A stretch of 7,168 nucleotides of DNA from an uncultured Collinsella sp. (GTDB lineage: Bacteria > Actinomycetota > Coriobacteriia > Coriobacteriales > Coriobacteriaceae), in NCBI GenBank assembly GCA_905208635.1, contig CAJLPX010000057.1:1-7168 (forward strand), read 5' to 3'. Within the stretch, counting starts at the first letter, position 1; each line of letters opens with the position of its first letter. The notes under the pieces were generated by a model. The model ran no database searches. It was not told the origin of the DNA and saw only the letters and a program-made list of their open reading frames with translations. The translations under genes and the position numbers were made by a program. This document shows, piece by piece, positions 1-6,354 of the stretch.

Positions 1-1304
1 ACCTCGATCAGGCCGATGTTCTCCTTCTTAATGTGGTGATACTCGGCATGCGGGTGGAAAACGCCCAGCGGATGCTCGTCGGTCGTGATATTGCAGCGAA
101 GCGCCAGGTAGGCCTCGTAAATCTCGCCGCCGGCGTTGCCGCGGGAGTCGACGCGGCGGATGACGGGCGTCACGGTGTTGTGCGCTACGCCGTCGGCCGT
201 GTGCGCGATAACGCCCGCAGACTCGTCGGTCCACTCGCGCCAGGCGAGGATAATCTTCTCGGCAGCGTCGAGCAGCTGAGCGCGGTCATGCGAGCGCAGG
301 CGCAGCACCGAGAGCGGCCACTGCAGCACAGTGCCGGTGACCTGGTCAAAACCGGGCACGCTAAACTGCGAGACCTCGGCGGCATGCATCATGGGGAACT
401 CGTGCGCGCCGCCCTGGAAGTGGTCGTGCGACAGAATCGAGCCGCCCACGATAGGCAGGTCGGCGTTGGAGCCGATGAAGTAATGCGGGAACAGGTCCAC
501 AAAGTCGAGCAGGCAGGTCAGGCCCTTGCGGTCGACGTGCATCGGACGATGCTCGGAGCTCATGGCAATGCAATGCTCGTTAAAGTACGCGTACGGGCTG
601 TACTGGAAACCCCAGCGCTCGCCGTTGAGCTGGATGGGGATAATGCGCAGGTTCTGGCGAGCGGGGTGAGCGCCGCCGTCGGCTGCGGCGGAGCGTCCGG
701 GATAGCCCTCGTTTTCGATGCAGAGCTGGCAGGCGGGATACTTCTCGCCCGTGTTCTTTGCGGCACCAGCCGCGGCGATATCGCGTGGGTCCTTCTCAGG
801 CTTGGAGAGGTTGATGGTGATCTCAAGATCGCCCCAGTTGGTGGGGGTGCTCCATTTGATGTTGCGCGCGATGGCGGCACGGCGCACGTAGCCGGCGTCG
901 CAGCACAGGCCGTAGAACCAGTCGGTTGCGGCGCGGGGCTCGTTGACGCCCATGCGTCCGTTGAACTCCTCGTTTACAACCGAAGGCCTCGGCATGAGCG
1001 CACCCATGATGCGCATGGCGATGCGGTCGCGGCCTGACGCCGTGTCCTCGGCGGCACCGTTGGTAACGGCGGCCTCGGAAAGCGCGGCAAGCGTGCCTTC
1101 AAGATCAAAGTCGGGCAGGGTATTGGGGTGCAAGAGCGAGAGTTTCTCAACCTGGAGCGCCCAGGCCATATCGAGTGCGGGACCCGTGGCGCCGATGCAC
1201 TCCAAAATGGTGTTGTATGCCCAGATCCGGTCGTCCTGGCCGATCATCGATCGGTGGATGGCGTACTCGATCAGGTTCTGCGCGGCCTCTCGCACGTCAG
1301 TCAT
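1..1304 (-). CDS. galT: GalT, UDP-glucose-hexose-1-phosphate uridylyltransferase, type II (3' end cut by window)
   Basis: This enzyme moves UMP from UDP-glucose to galactose-1-phosphate, giving UDP-galactose and glucose-1-phosphate, the second step of the cytoplasmic Leloir pathway. Reading the minus strand from the ATG at 1304 gives an open frame of 434 codons that leaves the window at its left edge. The type II family is roughly 490-510 residues long, so about the last 60-70 are missing. Visible signatures are GGSILSHDHFQGG, with the HDH nucleotidyl-transfer site at residues 293-295 and Q297, a CQLC pair at residues 192-195, and HPHAEYHH near the cut end. These belong to the Firmicutes/Actinobacteria-type GalT, not the short E. 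coli type. The start codon overlaps the galK stop in TAATG, so translation is probably coupled. The assignment is very secure; only the C-terminus is unseen. Confidence 0.95.
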   Translation of the reverse strand, partial: MTDVREAAQNLIEYAIHRSMIGQDDRIWAYNTILECIGATGPALDMAWALQVEKLSLLHPNTLPDFDLEGTLAALSEAAVTNGAAEDTASGRDRIAMRIMGALMPRPSVVNEEFNGRMGVNEPRAATDWFYGLCCDAGYVRRAAIARNIKWSTPTNWGDLEITINLSKPEKDPRDIAAAGAAKNTGEKYPACQLCIENEGYPGRSAAADGGAHPARQNLRIIPIQLNGERWGFQYSPYAYFNEHCIAMSSEHRPMHVDRKGLTCLLDFVDLFPHYFIGSNADLPIVGGSILSHDHFQGGAHEFPMMHAAEVSQFSVPGFDQVTGTVLQWPLSVLRLRSHDRAQLLDAAEKIILAWREWTDESAGVIAHTADGVAHNTVTPVIRRVDSRGNAGGEIYEAYLALRCNITTDEHPLGVFHPHAEYHHIKKENIGLIE

Positions 1305-2509
1305 TACAGCCATGCCGCGTAAGCCCCCTTGTCAGAGATGGCGTAGTGACGGGCAGAGCCCTCGCCCAGCCAGCCGTTCATCTTGGCAATGAAGGTGTCG
1401 ACCAGATCGAGCGGCACGAAGGCCTGGATGGTGCCACCAAAGCCGCCACCGTGGATACGGACGGCGCCGCGGCCGTCGAGCACGTGCTCGGCCAGCGCCA
1501 GGGCATACATGGAAGGCTGCTCGGAACCCAGCTTGGCAACAACATTCTGCAGGTACATGGCAGAGCTGGCGCCGGACTCGCGCGTCAGGACCAGGAACTG
1601 GTCAATGTCGCCAGCGTTCAGGGCTGCCCAGCGCTTGTCGACCAGGCCGTTCTCGTACCAGTAGTGAACGGCACGCAGGCAAGCGCGGTCGCCCAGCTTG
1701 GCGCGCAGCTCGGGGAGCTTGGCGTCAAAGTCGGCAACGTTGACCTCGCACAGGCGTGCCTTGCCAAACTCGGCGGCGACGTCCTGCATCTCGCGCGGAA
1801 CGGCGGCGTAGTCGTCGGTAGCCGCCACATGGTCGGCGCCAACCTTAACGAGCACGAGCGCATAGCCGTGATCCTCAAAGTTGAGCTCGAGCTTCTGGGT
1901 CTTAGGCTGAGCCTGATCCTCAAAGTCCATGTAGGCGAGGCCGCCCAGGCACACAGCCGCCTGATCCATAAGACCGCAGGGCTTGCCGTAATAGTTGTTC
2001 TCGGTGCGCTGGCTCATCTGGGCGAGCGCGACGGGCTCAATGGCGGGCGCGCCCCAGAGCGTCTCCATGGCGCAGCCGTAAGCCGCCTCGACAGCGGCGG
2101 AGCTAGAAAGGCCGCCACCCGAGGGGACGGAGCAGGTAAAGGCAAAGTCGAAGCCCTGGGGCTCAACGCCCAGAGCAGCGATTTCGTGGGCCATACCGCG
2201 CACGAGGCTTGCGGACGTGCCCTTCTCGGACTCTTGAATATCCAGCGTGTCGAGCGTGATCTCAAACGTAGGATAGCCCTCGTCGGCGACGCGAACCTTG
2301 TTGGAATCGGTCGCCACGGCAATGCCGTCGACGGCGACATCGAGCGAGCCGGCGATAACGTGACCGCCCTCGTGATCGGTGTGGTTGCCGCTGATCTCGG
2401 AACGGCCGGGCGCGTGCACATAGAGCACCTGGCGATCGCCGATGGGGCCAAACTCCTCCTCAAACAGCTTGGTGAGCGTGGCGAGTGTCTTTTCGTCGGG
2501 GGTGGTCAT
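1304..2509 (-). CDS. galK: GalK, galactokinase (GHMP kinase family)
   Basis: This enzyme phosphorylates galactose at C1 with ATP, the first committed step of the Leloir pathway, in the cytoplasm. The 401-residue length is normal for the family. GHMP-kinase landmarks appear in order: sugar-binding motif 1 GRSEISGNHTDH (35-46), the ATP loop SVPSGGGLSSSA (127-138), MDQ at 181-183 with D182 the likely catalytic base, and the glycine motif HGGGFGG (353-359). Motif 1 differs from the E. coli style GRVNLIGEHTDY but matches a form I know from Gram-positive anaerobes. The frame stays open to an ATG at 2581, but I chose the ATG at 2509. It has an AAAGGA ribosome site five bases upstream, the protein starts at a family-like position, and the longer form would place an operator inside coding sequence. 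It is the first gene of galK-galT and is probably controlled by the divergent LacI-type regulator. Confidence 0.95.
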   Translation of the reverse strand: MTTPDEKTLATLTKLFEEEFGPIGDRQVLYVHAPGRSEISGNHTDHEGGHVIAGSLDVAVDGIAVATDSNKVRVADEGYPTFEITLDTLDIQESEKGTSASLVRGMAHEIAALGVEPQGFDFAFTCSVPSGGGLSSSAAVEAAYGCAMETLWGAPAIEPVALAQMSQRTENNYYGKPCGLMDQAAVCLGGLAYMDFEDQAQPKTQKLELNFEDHGYALVLVKVGADHVAATDDYAAVPREMQDVAAEFGKARLCEVNVADFDAKLPELRAKLGDRACLRAVHYWYENGLVDKRWAALNAGDIDQFLVLTRESGASSAMYLQNVVAKLGSEQPSMYALALAEHVLDGRGAVRIHGGGFGGTIQAFVPLDLVDTFIAKMNGWLGEGSARHYAISDKGAYAAWL

Positions 2510-2514
2510 GAGGG

Positions 2515-2520
2515 TCCTTT
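2515..2520 (-). promoter_or_regulatory. Ribosome binding site deciding the galK start
   Basis: On the minus strand AAAGGA stands five bases before the ATG at 2509. No comparable site precedes the in-frame ATG at 2581, which supports the shorter galK. Confidence 0.65.
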
Positions 2521-2553
2521 CCTTGGCGCATACTGACGAGTTTTCCGTCGTAG

Positions 2554-2567
2554 TGAGTACGTTAACA
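2554..2567 (+). promoter_or_regulatory. Operator-like site A, galK-proximal
   Basis: The sequence TGAGTACGTTAACA is an imperfect palindrome around a central CG (2560-2561), the usual architecture of LacI-family operators. It lies about 45 bases upstream of the galK ATG and is identical to site B in the opposite orientation. Binding here would be expected to block galKT transcription. The binding protein is inferred, not shown. Confidence 0.7.
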
Positions 2568-2617
2568 ATCTGAAGTGGCATAAACTCAGCATCTACGATG
2601 CCGCACGTTACGGGCTA

Positions 2618-2631
2618 TGTTAACGTACTCA
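2618..2631 (-). promoter_or_regulatory. Operator-like site B, middle copy
   Basis: The plus strand reads TGTTAACGTACTCA, the exact reverse complement of site A. Its centre (2624-2625) is 64 bp from that of site A, close to six helical turns, so proteins bound at the two sites could face the same side of the DNA. Confidence 0.7.
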
Positions 2632-2740
2632 TAACACAACACTTATCACTTTTTGAGAATCTGGTAATCGGTAGAAATCCAGCCGTGAACGGTATTGCCG
2701 TATGGACTTATAGAGCAGAAGAGTTGCGGATTGAAAAAGT

Positions 2741-2754
2741 AGAGTACGTTAACA
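2741..2754 (+). promoter_or_regulatory. Operator-like site C, regulator-proximal
   Basis: AGAGTACGTTAACA matches site A at 13 of 14 positions and has the same central CG (2747-2748). It lies about 94 bases upstream of the regulator's GTG start, where it could serve autoregulation. Its centre is 123 bp from site B and 187 bp from site A, leaving room for looping. Confidence 0.7.
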
Positions 2755-2847
2755 TGCGTCCGACGATAGCGGGCCTCGGCGCGGGGTGTATTTCTGCCCG
2801 GGCCGGCATGCACGCTATTCAGATCTCGCAAGGGTGAAGGTGATCCT

Positions 2848-3879
2848 GTGGCAAGGCGCCCGTCCAACGATACAGGTACGCGTCCGGTCTCCATGGCCGA
2901 CGTCGCCCGCGCTGCTGGCGTTTCGCAGCAGACGGTTTCGCGCGTCGCCAACGGCTTGCCCAACGTTAACGAGCAGACGCGCCAGCGCGTGCAAGCCGCG
3001 ATGCAAGAGCTCGGCTTTCGTCCGAGTTATGCCGGTCGCTCGCTGCGCGATGGCCGTTACCATTCGGTTGGCCTGTGCATCAACGATGTCACCAAGTTTG
3101 GCAACCTCTCAATGATCGACGGCATCGCCAGCGCTGCTCGCGAGCATAATTGCGCCATCACGCTGGTCGAGATGTCCAAGACCGAGGAATTCTCGCTTGC
3201 CGAGGCAACGCGTCGTATGGCCGCATTGCCGGTGGACGGCATCATTATCGGCATGAGCCGCATGGCGCCCGATTTTGAGACGTTTGATCCACTGCCGGGC
3301 ATTGGCACGGTCATCGTTACCATGTACGCGCATCCGCGCGTGACCACGGTCGATTCCGACCATTACGGCTGCTCGCTATTGCTTATGGATCACCTGTTTG
3401 AGCTGGGACACGAGCGGATTCGCTTTATCGGTGGCCCGTCGTTCTCGGTTGACGAGCAATTTCGTCGCGCCGGTTGGCAGGATGCGCTCGAGCGTAAACA
3501 CATTAAGCCGCAGGCGCCGCTCGAGGGCGATTGGTCTGCCAACAGCGGTTACGAGGCCGGCAGATATCTGGCCGAGCACGACCGCACCATGACGGCGATT
3601 TACGCGGCAAACGACCAGATGGCAAACGGTGCCATCGCCGCGCTGCGCGATAGCGGCTTGCGCGTGCCCGAGGACGTGAGCGTGGTGGGCGTCGATGACT
3701 CGCTCGACGACTTTGTCGCACATAACGAGCTCACGACCGTTCGATTCGACTTGCATCAGCGTGGGCGCGAGGTGTTCGAGCATGCGGTTCCCGAGGCGGG
3801 TACGGCGGGCAAAACCGTTGCCATTCGTATTCCCGGCCAGCTCATCATTCGACATAGCACGGCGATACCGCGCTCATAG
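2848..3879 (+). CDS. LacI/GalR-family transcriptional regulator, probable regulator of galKT
   Basis: This is a sugar-responsive DNA-binding protein of 343 residues, a standard LacI-family length. The N-terminal helix-turn-helix is at about 16-36 (SMADVARAAGVSQQTVSRVA). The hinge region with FRPSYAGRSLR follows at about 57-67. The rest is a periplasmic-binding-protein-like effector domain, with VDGIIIG in its first half and the typical AANDQMANGAIAALRDSG and VPEDVSVVGVDDS segments in its second half. The GTG start at 2848 is favoured because AAGGTGAT lies just upstream and the HTH then begins about 15 residues in; the next in-frame ATG (2893) would remove the basic leader. It is transcribed away from galKT across three matching operator-like sites, so I infer autoregulation and galactose control. 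The effector cannot be read from sequence, and a lactose- or other galactoside-responsive role is equally possible. Confidence 0.9.
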   Translation: MARRPSNDTGTRPVSMADVARAAGVSQQTVSRVANGLPNVNEQTRQRVQAAMQELGFRPSYAGRSLRDGRYHSVGLCINDVTKFGNLSMIDGIASAAREHNCAITLVEMSKTEEFSLAEATRRMAALPVDGIIIGMSRMAPDFETFDPLPGIGTVIVTMYAHPRVTTVDSDHYGCSLLLMDHLFELGHERIRFIGGPSFSVDEQFRRAGWQDALERKHIKPQAPLEGDWSANSGYEAGRYLAEHDRTMTAIYAANDQMANGAIAALRDSGLRVPEDVSVVGVDDSLDDFVAHNELTTVRFDLHQRGREVFEHAVPEAGTAGKTVAIRIPGQLIIRHSTAIPRS

Positions 3880-3895
3880 TTTGTGCTGGTAAACG

Positions 3896-3907
3896 GCGAT
3901 TTATCGC
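3896..3907 (+). terminator. Weak hairpin downstream of the LacI-family gene
   Basis: GCGAT-TT-ATCGC lies 16 bases past the stop codon and is followed by ATTTC. The stem is short and there is no real T-run, so termination here is doubtful. Confidence 0.2.
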
Positions 3908-3962
3908 ATTTCAATAACAATCGGTAAGGATGCCGGCAGATAGCTGTTGGGATGCAGCCGAG

Positions 3963-3971
3963 TGCTATGAT
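3963..3971 (+). promoter_or_regulatory. Candidate extended -10 promoter of the flavodiiron gene
   Basis: TGCTATGAT combines the extended -10 dinucleotide TG with a TATGAT hexamer (3966-3971). No good -35 exists at 16-18 bp spacing. Transcription would start near 3978, giving a leader of about 30 bases that contains the strong ribosome site. This suggests the gene is transcribed on its own, not from the regulator upstream. Confidence 0.45.
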
Positions 3972-3993
3972 AGACGGGCTCTTTTGTCTATCT

Positions 3994-3999
3994 AGGAGG
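3994..3999 (+). promoter_or_regulatory. Strong ribosome binding site deciding the flavodiiron start
   Basis: A perfect AGGAGG stands nine bases before the ATG at 4009. It lies inside the longer reading frame that opens at 3952, so it argues for the downstream start. Confidence 0.75.
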
Positions 4000-4008
4000 C
4001 TTTGCCTG

Positions 4009-5169
4009 ATGGAGATCACCAAGGATATCCGCTACGTTGGCGTCGACGATCACGACATTGACCTGTTCGAGGGCCAGTACGATGTGTCCGAGAACGGTAT
4101 GGCATACAACAGCTACGTTATCTTGGGCGAAAAGATCGCTGTCGCCGATTCAGTCGACGGCGGTTTTGTCGACGAGTGGCTCGGTAACATCGAAGCCGTG
4201 CTCGACGGTCGCACGCCCGATTACCTGGTCGTTCACCATATGGAGCCCGATCACTCCGCTGGCATCGCCGCCTTTATGGAGCGCTATCCCCAGGTGCAGA
4301 TTGTGGCCAGCATGGGGGCCTTCCGCATGATGGTTAACTACTTTGGCACCGATTATCCCGAGCGCAAGATGGTCGTCAAAGAGGGCGACGTGCTCGACCT
4401 GGGCGGCCACAGCCTGACGTTTGTCGGCGCCCCCAACGTTCACTGGCCCGAGGTGCTGTTCTCTTACGAGGCCACCGACAAGGTGCTCTTTAGTGCCGAT
4501 GGCTTTGGCAAGTTTGGTGCCAATGACATCGAAGATCCGGAAGGGTGGGCCTGCGAGGCACGCCGTTACTACTTTGGCATCGTGGGGAAGTTCGGCAAGT
4601 TCGTGCAGGCCGTGCTCAAGAAGGCCGCCGACCTGGACATCCAGATTATTTGTCCGCTCCATGGCCCCGTGCTGACCGAGAACCTGGGCTACTACCTCGA
4701 CACCTACAACACCTGGTCGAGCTATCAGCCCGAGGACGAGGGCATCACCATTGCTTACGCGAGCGTGTACGGCCATCTGAAGGCTGCCGTTGAGGAGCTC
4801 GCATCTGCGCTCGAGGCCCGCGGCCAGAAGGTCTCCGTCTTTGACTTGGCTCGCGACGACATGGCCGAGGCCGTTGAGGATGCGTTCCGCTATGACCGTC
4901 TGGTACTCGCTTCCATTACCTATCAGGGCGAGATCTTCCCGTTCATGAGCACCTTCATCCATACGCTCGCCGAGCATGCCTACCAGAACCGCACCGTGGC
5001 GCTCGTCGAGGCTGGCTCCTGGGCACCTGCCGCCGCTAAGGTTATGACCAAGGAGCTCGAGGGCATGAAGGACATCACCCTGACGCAGAACAAAGTGACC
5101 GTCCTGGGTTCGCTCAACGACACCTCGCGCGCTCAGATAGAGGCCCTCGCCGACGAGCTTTCCAAGTAG
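4009..5169 (+). CDS. Class A flavodiiron protein (FprA-type O2/NO reductase)
   Basis: Flavodiiron proteins reduce oxygen to water and/or nitric oxide to nitrous oxide in the cytoplasm of anaerobes, usually fed by rubredoxin or a related donor. The 386 residues comprise a metallo-beta-lactamase-like domain (about 1-245) and a C-terminal flavodoxin-like FMN domain (about 247-386, opening with ITIAYASVYGHLK). All expected diiron ligands are visible: H77, E79, D81 and H82 in HHMEPDH, then H145 (NVHW), D164 (FSADGF) and H218 (CPLHGP). No rubredoxin or flavin-reductase extension is fused, so this is the simplest class and needs an electron donor that is not in this window. The ATG at 4009 is chosen over 3952 because of the AGGAGG site. 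It appears monocistronic, with its own candidate promoter and terminator. O2 versus NO preference cannot be decided from sequence. Confidence 0.93.
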   Translation: MEITKDIRYVGVDDHDIDLFEGQYDVSENGMAYNSYVILGEKIAVADSVDGGFVDEWLGNIEAVLDGRTPDYLVVHHMEPDHSAGIAAFMERYPQVQIVASMGAFRMMVNYFGTDYPERKMVVKEGDVLDLGGHSLTFVGAPNVHWPEVLFSYEATDKVLFSADGFGKFGANDIEDPEGWACEARRYYFGIVGKFGKFVQAVLKKAADLDIQIICPLHGPVLTENLGYYLDTYNTWSSYQPEDEGITIAYASVYGHLKAAVEELASALEARGQKVSVFDLARDDMAEAVEDAFRYDRLVLASITYQGEIFPFMSTFIHTLAEHAYQNRTVALVEAGSWAPAAAKVMTKELEGMKDITLTQNKVTVLGSLNDTSRAQIEALADELSK

Positions 5170-5192
5170 CGATACGTTCACTTTTAACGCTC

Positions 5193-5233
5193 AAACCACC
5201 ACAAAGGGGACAGGCACCTTTGTGGTGGTTTTT
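5193..5233 (+). terminator. Strong intrinsic terminator of the flavodiiron gene
   Basis: AAACCACCACAAAGG (5193-5207) pairs perfectly over 15 bp with CCTTTGTGGTGGTTT (5217-5231), leaving a 9-base loop, and is followed by a T-rich tail. It begins 23 bases after the flavodiiron stop codon. On the minus strand, where the DeoR gene ends at 5236, the hairpin is followed only by TTTGAGCG, so it would end deoR transcripts less efficiently. The loop side includes GGGGACAGGCACC (see findings). Confidence 0.9.
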
Positions 5234-5235
5234 GT

Positions 5236-6039
5236 TTAAGCGTCGGCGATGATGAGATTTGGGTGGGCGTCGTCGGCGGTCTCGGCGATTGAGGTGGCGA
5301 CGGCATGATCGGGGTCACGGTCCATCACGATGGCGTCGACATCGGTCAGCTCGGCAAAGCGGTACATGCCACGTCCGTTAACCTTGCTGGCGTCCATGAG
5401 GGCAACGCTTTGACGGGCGGCGCCGACCATAGCCGCTTTGGTCTCGGCCATCTGGGGAAAGTCGGTGGTAAAGCCGCAGCCGGGAACGAAAGCGCCAGGG
5501 CACATGACGGCAAGATCGGCGTGGACCATTTGGAGCGCCTGCATGGTAAGTGGGCCGTACAGATAGCGATGGCCTTTGCGCAGTGCCCCGCCCAGCATGA
5601 CGACATCGACTGAGGGCATGCTCTCGTCGATGTAATCGGCAATGGTAATGTCGGCCGTGATGACGGTGATGCCATCGCGCTGGTCGAGGAGCCGAACGAA
5701 CTCGAGTGCCGTGGTGCCCGAGTCGACGAGCAGCGTGTCGCCGTCATTGACGAGCTCGATGGCGCTTTGCGCGATGGCCTGTTTGGCGGCAACGTTGACA
5801 TTGATGCGGCGATCCTGCGTGGAAACGGTCAGCCGCTTCTGGAGCGATACGGCACCACCATGTGTGCGGCGGAGCTTGCCGGACTCGGCGAGCGCGTCCA
5901 GGTCGGCGCGGGCGGTGACGGAGGACACGCCAAAGGTCTGGGCGATTTCGGCTACCTGCACCGAGGCATTATGTTCGAGCATCTCCATGATGGCGGCACG
6001 ACGCTCATCGGCGAAAGCGCGGGTTGTTGTGTGGGTCAC
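5236..6039 (-). CDS. DeoR-family transcriptional regulator of sugar metabolism
   Basis: This is a DNA-binding repressor of the DeoR/GlpR class, 267 residues against a usual 250-260. The N-terminal winged helix-turn-helix runs from about 12 to 63: IMEMLEHNASVQVAEIAQTF, the recognition helix SSVTARADLDAL, then the wing RRTHGGAV. The C-terminal sensor domain, related to sugar-phosphate isomerases, follows from about 80, with DSGTT at 106-110 and MLGG at 148-151. The family normally responds to phosphorylated sugars. The GTG start at 6039 has GGAG seven bases upstream; the nearer ATG at 6049 is out of frame. It is divergent from a ketose-bisphosphate aldolase, so I infer that it controls that gene and possibly further genes beyond the right edge. 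The exact inducer, such as fructose-1-phosphate or tagatose phosphates, cannot be read from the sequence. It ends almost inside the terminator of the convergent flavodiiron gene. Confidence 0.9.
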   Translation of the reverse strand: MTHTTTRAFADERRAAIMEMLEHNASVQVAEIAQTFGVSSVTARADLDALAESGKLRRTHGGAVSLQKRLTVSTQDRRINVNVAAKQAIAQSAIELVNDGDTLLVDSGTTALEFVRLLDQRDGITVITADITIADYIDESMPSVDVVMLGGALRKGHRYLYGPLTMQALQMVHADLAVMCPGAFVPGCGFTTDFPQMAETKAAMVGAARQSVALMDASKVNGRGMYRFAELTDVDAIVMDRDPDHAVATSIAETADDAHPNLIIADA

Positions 6040-6096
6040 TGCTGCTCCATCTCCAACCGAAATTTGCAGGAATTGTGTTGACTCTATTTTCGTTCA

Positions 6097-6117
6097 TTTT
6101 CTTTTTGAGTAAGAAAA
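6097..6117. repeat. Inverted repeat, candidate DeoR-family operator
   Basis: TTTTCTT (6097-6103) and AAGAAAA (6111-6117) are perfect 7-bp inverted arms around a 7-base spacer. A wider pair, AGTAAG (6108-6113) and CTTACT (6131-6136), partly overlaps it. Their position between the candidate deoR promoter and the gene fits an autoregulatory site. AT-rich DNA produces such repeats by chance, so confidence is modest. Confidence 0.4.
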
Positions 6118-6139
6118 CGCCTTTCGATTACTTACTTTT

Positions 6140-6168
6140 TCTATAAAAGAAAGATGATCAAGGCTCAA
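6140..6168 (-). promoter_or_regulatory. Candidate promoter of the deoR-family gene
   Basis: On the minus strand TTGAGC (6168-6163) and TATAGA (6145-6140) are separated by exactly 17 bases, each matching four of six consensus positions. The transcript would begin near 6133 and have a leader of about 95 bases that runs through the candidate operator. The same -10 segment reads TATAAA on the plus strand (6142-6147), but no -35 stands at a suitable distance there. Confidence 0.45.
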
Positions 6169-6177
6169 AACTCAATT

Positions 6178-6201
6178 TCGAACACGCGCGCTCGGGTTCG
6201 A
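6178..6201. repeat. Inverted repeat TCGAAC/GTTCGA
   Basis: TCGAAC (6178-6183) and GTTCGA (6196-6201) are perfect inverted arms around 12 bases. They sit just upstream of the candidate deoR -35 box. This may be an operator or activator site. No protein is assigned. Confidence 0.35.
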
Positions 6202-6283
6202 CTCCTTCCGTTTGCTTTTCAAAAATGAAGGTTGGACCTCGCGCGATGACAATATGTCGCATGTGCAAAGCCGCTGAATTTCA

Positions 6284-6289
6284 TACAAT
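6284..6289 (+). promoter_or_regulatory. Candidate -10 box for the aldolase gene
   Basis: TACAAT matches five of six -10 positions and would give a leader of roughly 80 bases containing both hairpins below. There is no recognisable -35 at the right spacing, so the call is weak. Confidence 0.3.
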
Positions 6290-6302
6290 GAGCGCAGCAA
6301 AA

Positions 6303-6323
6303 CGCAAGGTAAAACACCTTGTG
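6303..6323 (+). other. Leader hairpin 1 ahead of the aldolase gene
   Basis: CGCAAGGT and ACCTTGTG form an 8-bp stem with one G-U pair and an AAAAC loop. There is no T-run after it, so it is not a standard terminator. Confidence 0.4.
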
Positions 6324-6331
6324 AACAACTA

Positions 6332-6354
6332 CGCCCGATGTCCAGATGCGGGCG
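6332..6354 (+). other. Leader hairpin 2, immediately upstream of the aldolase ribosome site
   Basis: CGCCCG (6332-6337) and CGGGCG (6349-6354) form a six-pair GC stem with an 11-base loop. It ends six bases before the AGGAG ribosome site (6361-6365). It could stabilise the mRNA 5' end or keep the ribosome site exposed. Confidence 0.4.

Larger units (their letters stand above)
2510..2847. promoter_or_regulatory. Divergent control region between galK and the LacI-family gene
   Basis: These 338 bases lie between two genes pointing away from each other and are clearly less GC-rich than the flanking genes. They contain three near-identical 14-bp operator-like sequences, listed separately. I could not identify a convincing -35/-10 pair for either direction. 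A TATAGA at 2709-2714 is a weak plus-strand -10 candidate without a good -35. An open frame of 79 codons (2598-2837, plus) crosses the region, but it includes two of the operators, resembles nothing I know and is probably not a gene. Confidence 0.75.

Noticed and set aside
1175..2536. A 453-codon open frame on the plus strand opposite galK, and a 334-codon plus-strand frame (33-1037) opposite galT.
   Set aside because: Both lie antisense to genes with full family motifs. Long shadow frames are expected in GC-rich DNA with biased third positions, and their translations resemble no protein I know.
2598..2837. A 79-codon plus-strand open frame in the galK / regulator intergenic region.
   Set aside because: It contains operator sites B and C, has no evident ribosome site or family resemblance, and ends just before the regulator's own ribosome site.
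2958..2971. A possible fourth LacI-type operator inside the regulator gene, sharing ACGTTAAC with sites A-C.
   Set aside because: Only 8 of 14 positions match, and the bases encode the conserved NVN stretch after the helix-turn-helix, so coding constraint explains them.
4150..5181. A 343-codon open frame on the minus strand opposite the flavodiiron gene.
   Set aside because: The opposite strand encodes a complete flavodiiron protein with all ligands. The antisense translation has no recognisable domain and is a shadow.
6191..6205. CTCGGGTTCGACTCC looks like a tRNA T-arm (GGTTCGANTCC), suggesting a tRNA gene or a tRNA remnant used as an attachment site.
   Set aside because: The T-stem pairs at only three of five positions, and I find no matching acceptor, D or anticodon arms upstream and no CCA-proximal stem downstream. 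The GTTCGA is better explained as one arm of the TCGAAC/GTTCGA repeat.
6248..6258. GACA-ATA-TGTC small palindrome upstream of the aldolase.
   Set aside because: The arms are only four bases, too short to separate from chance.
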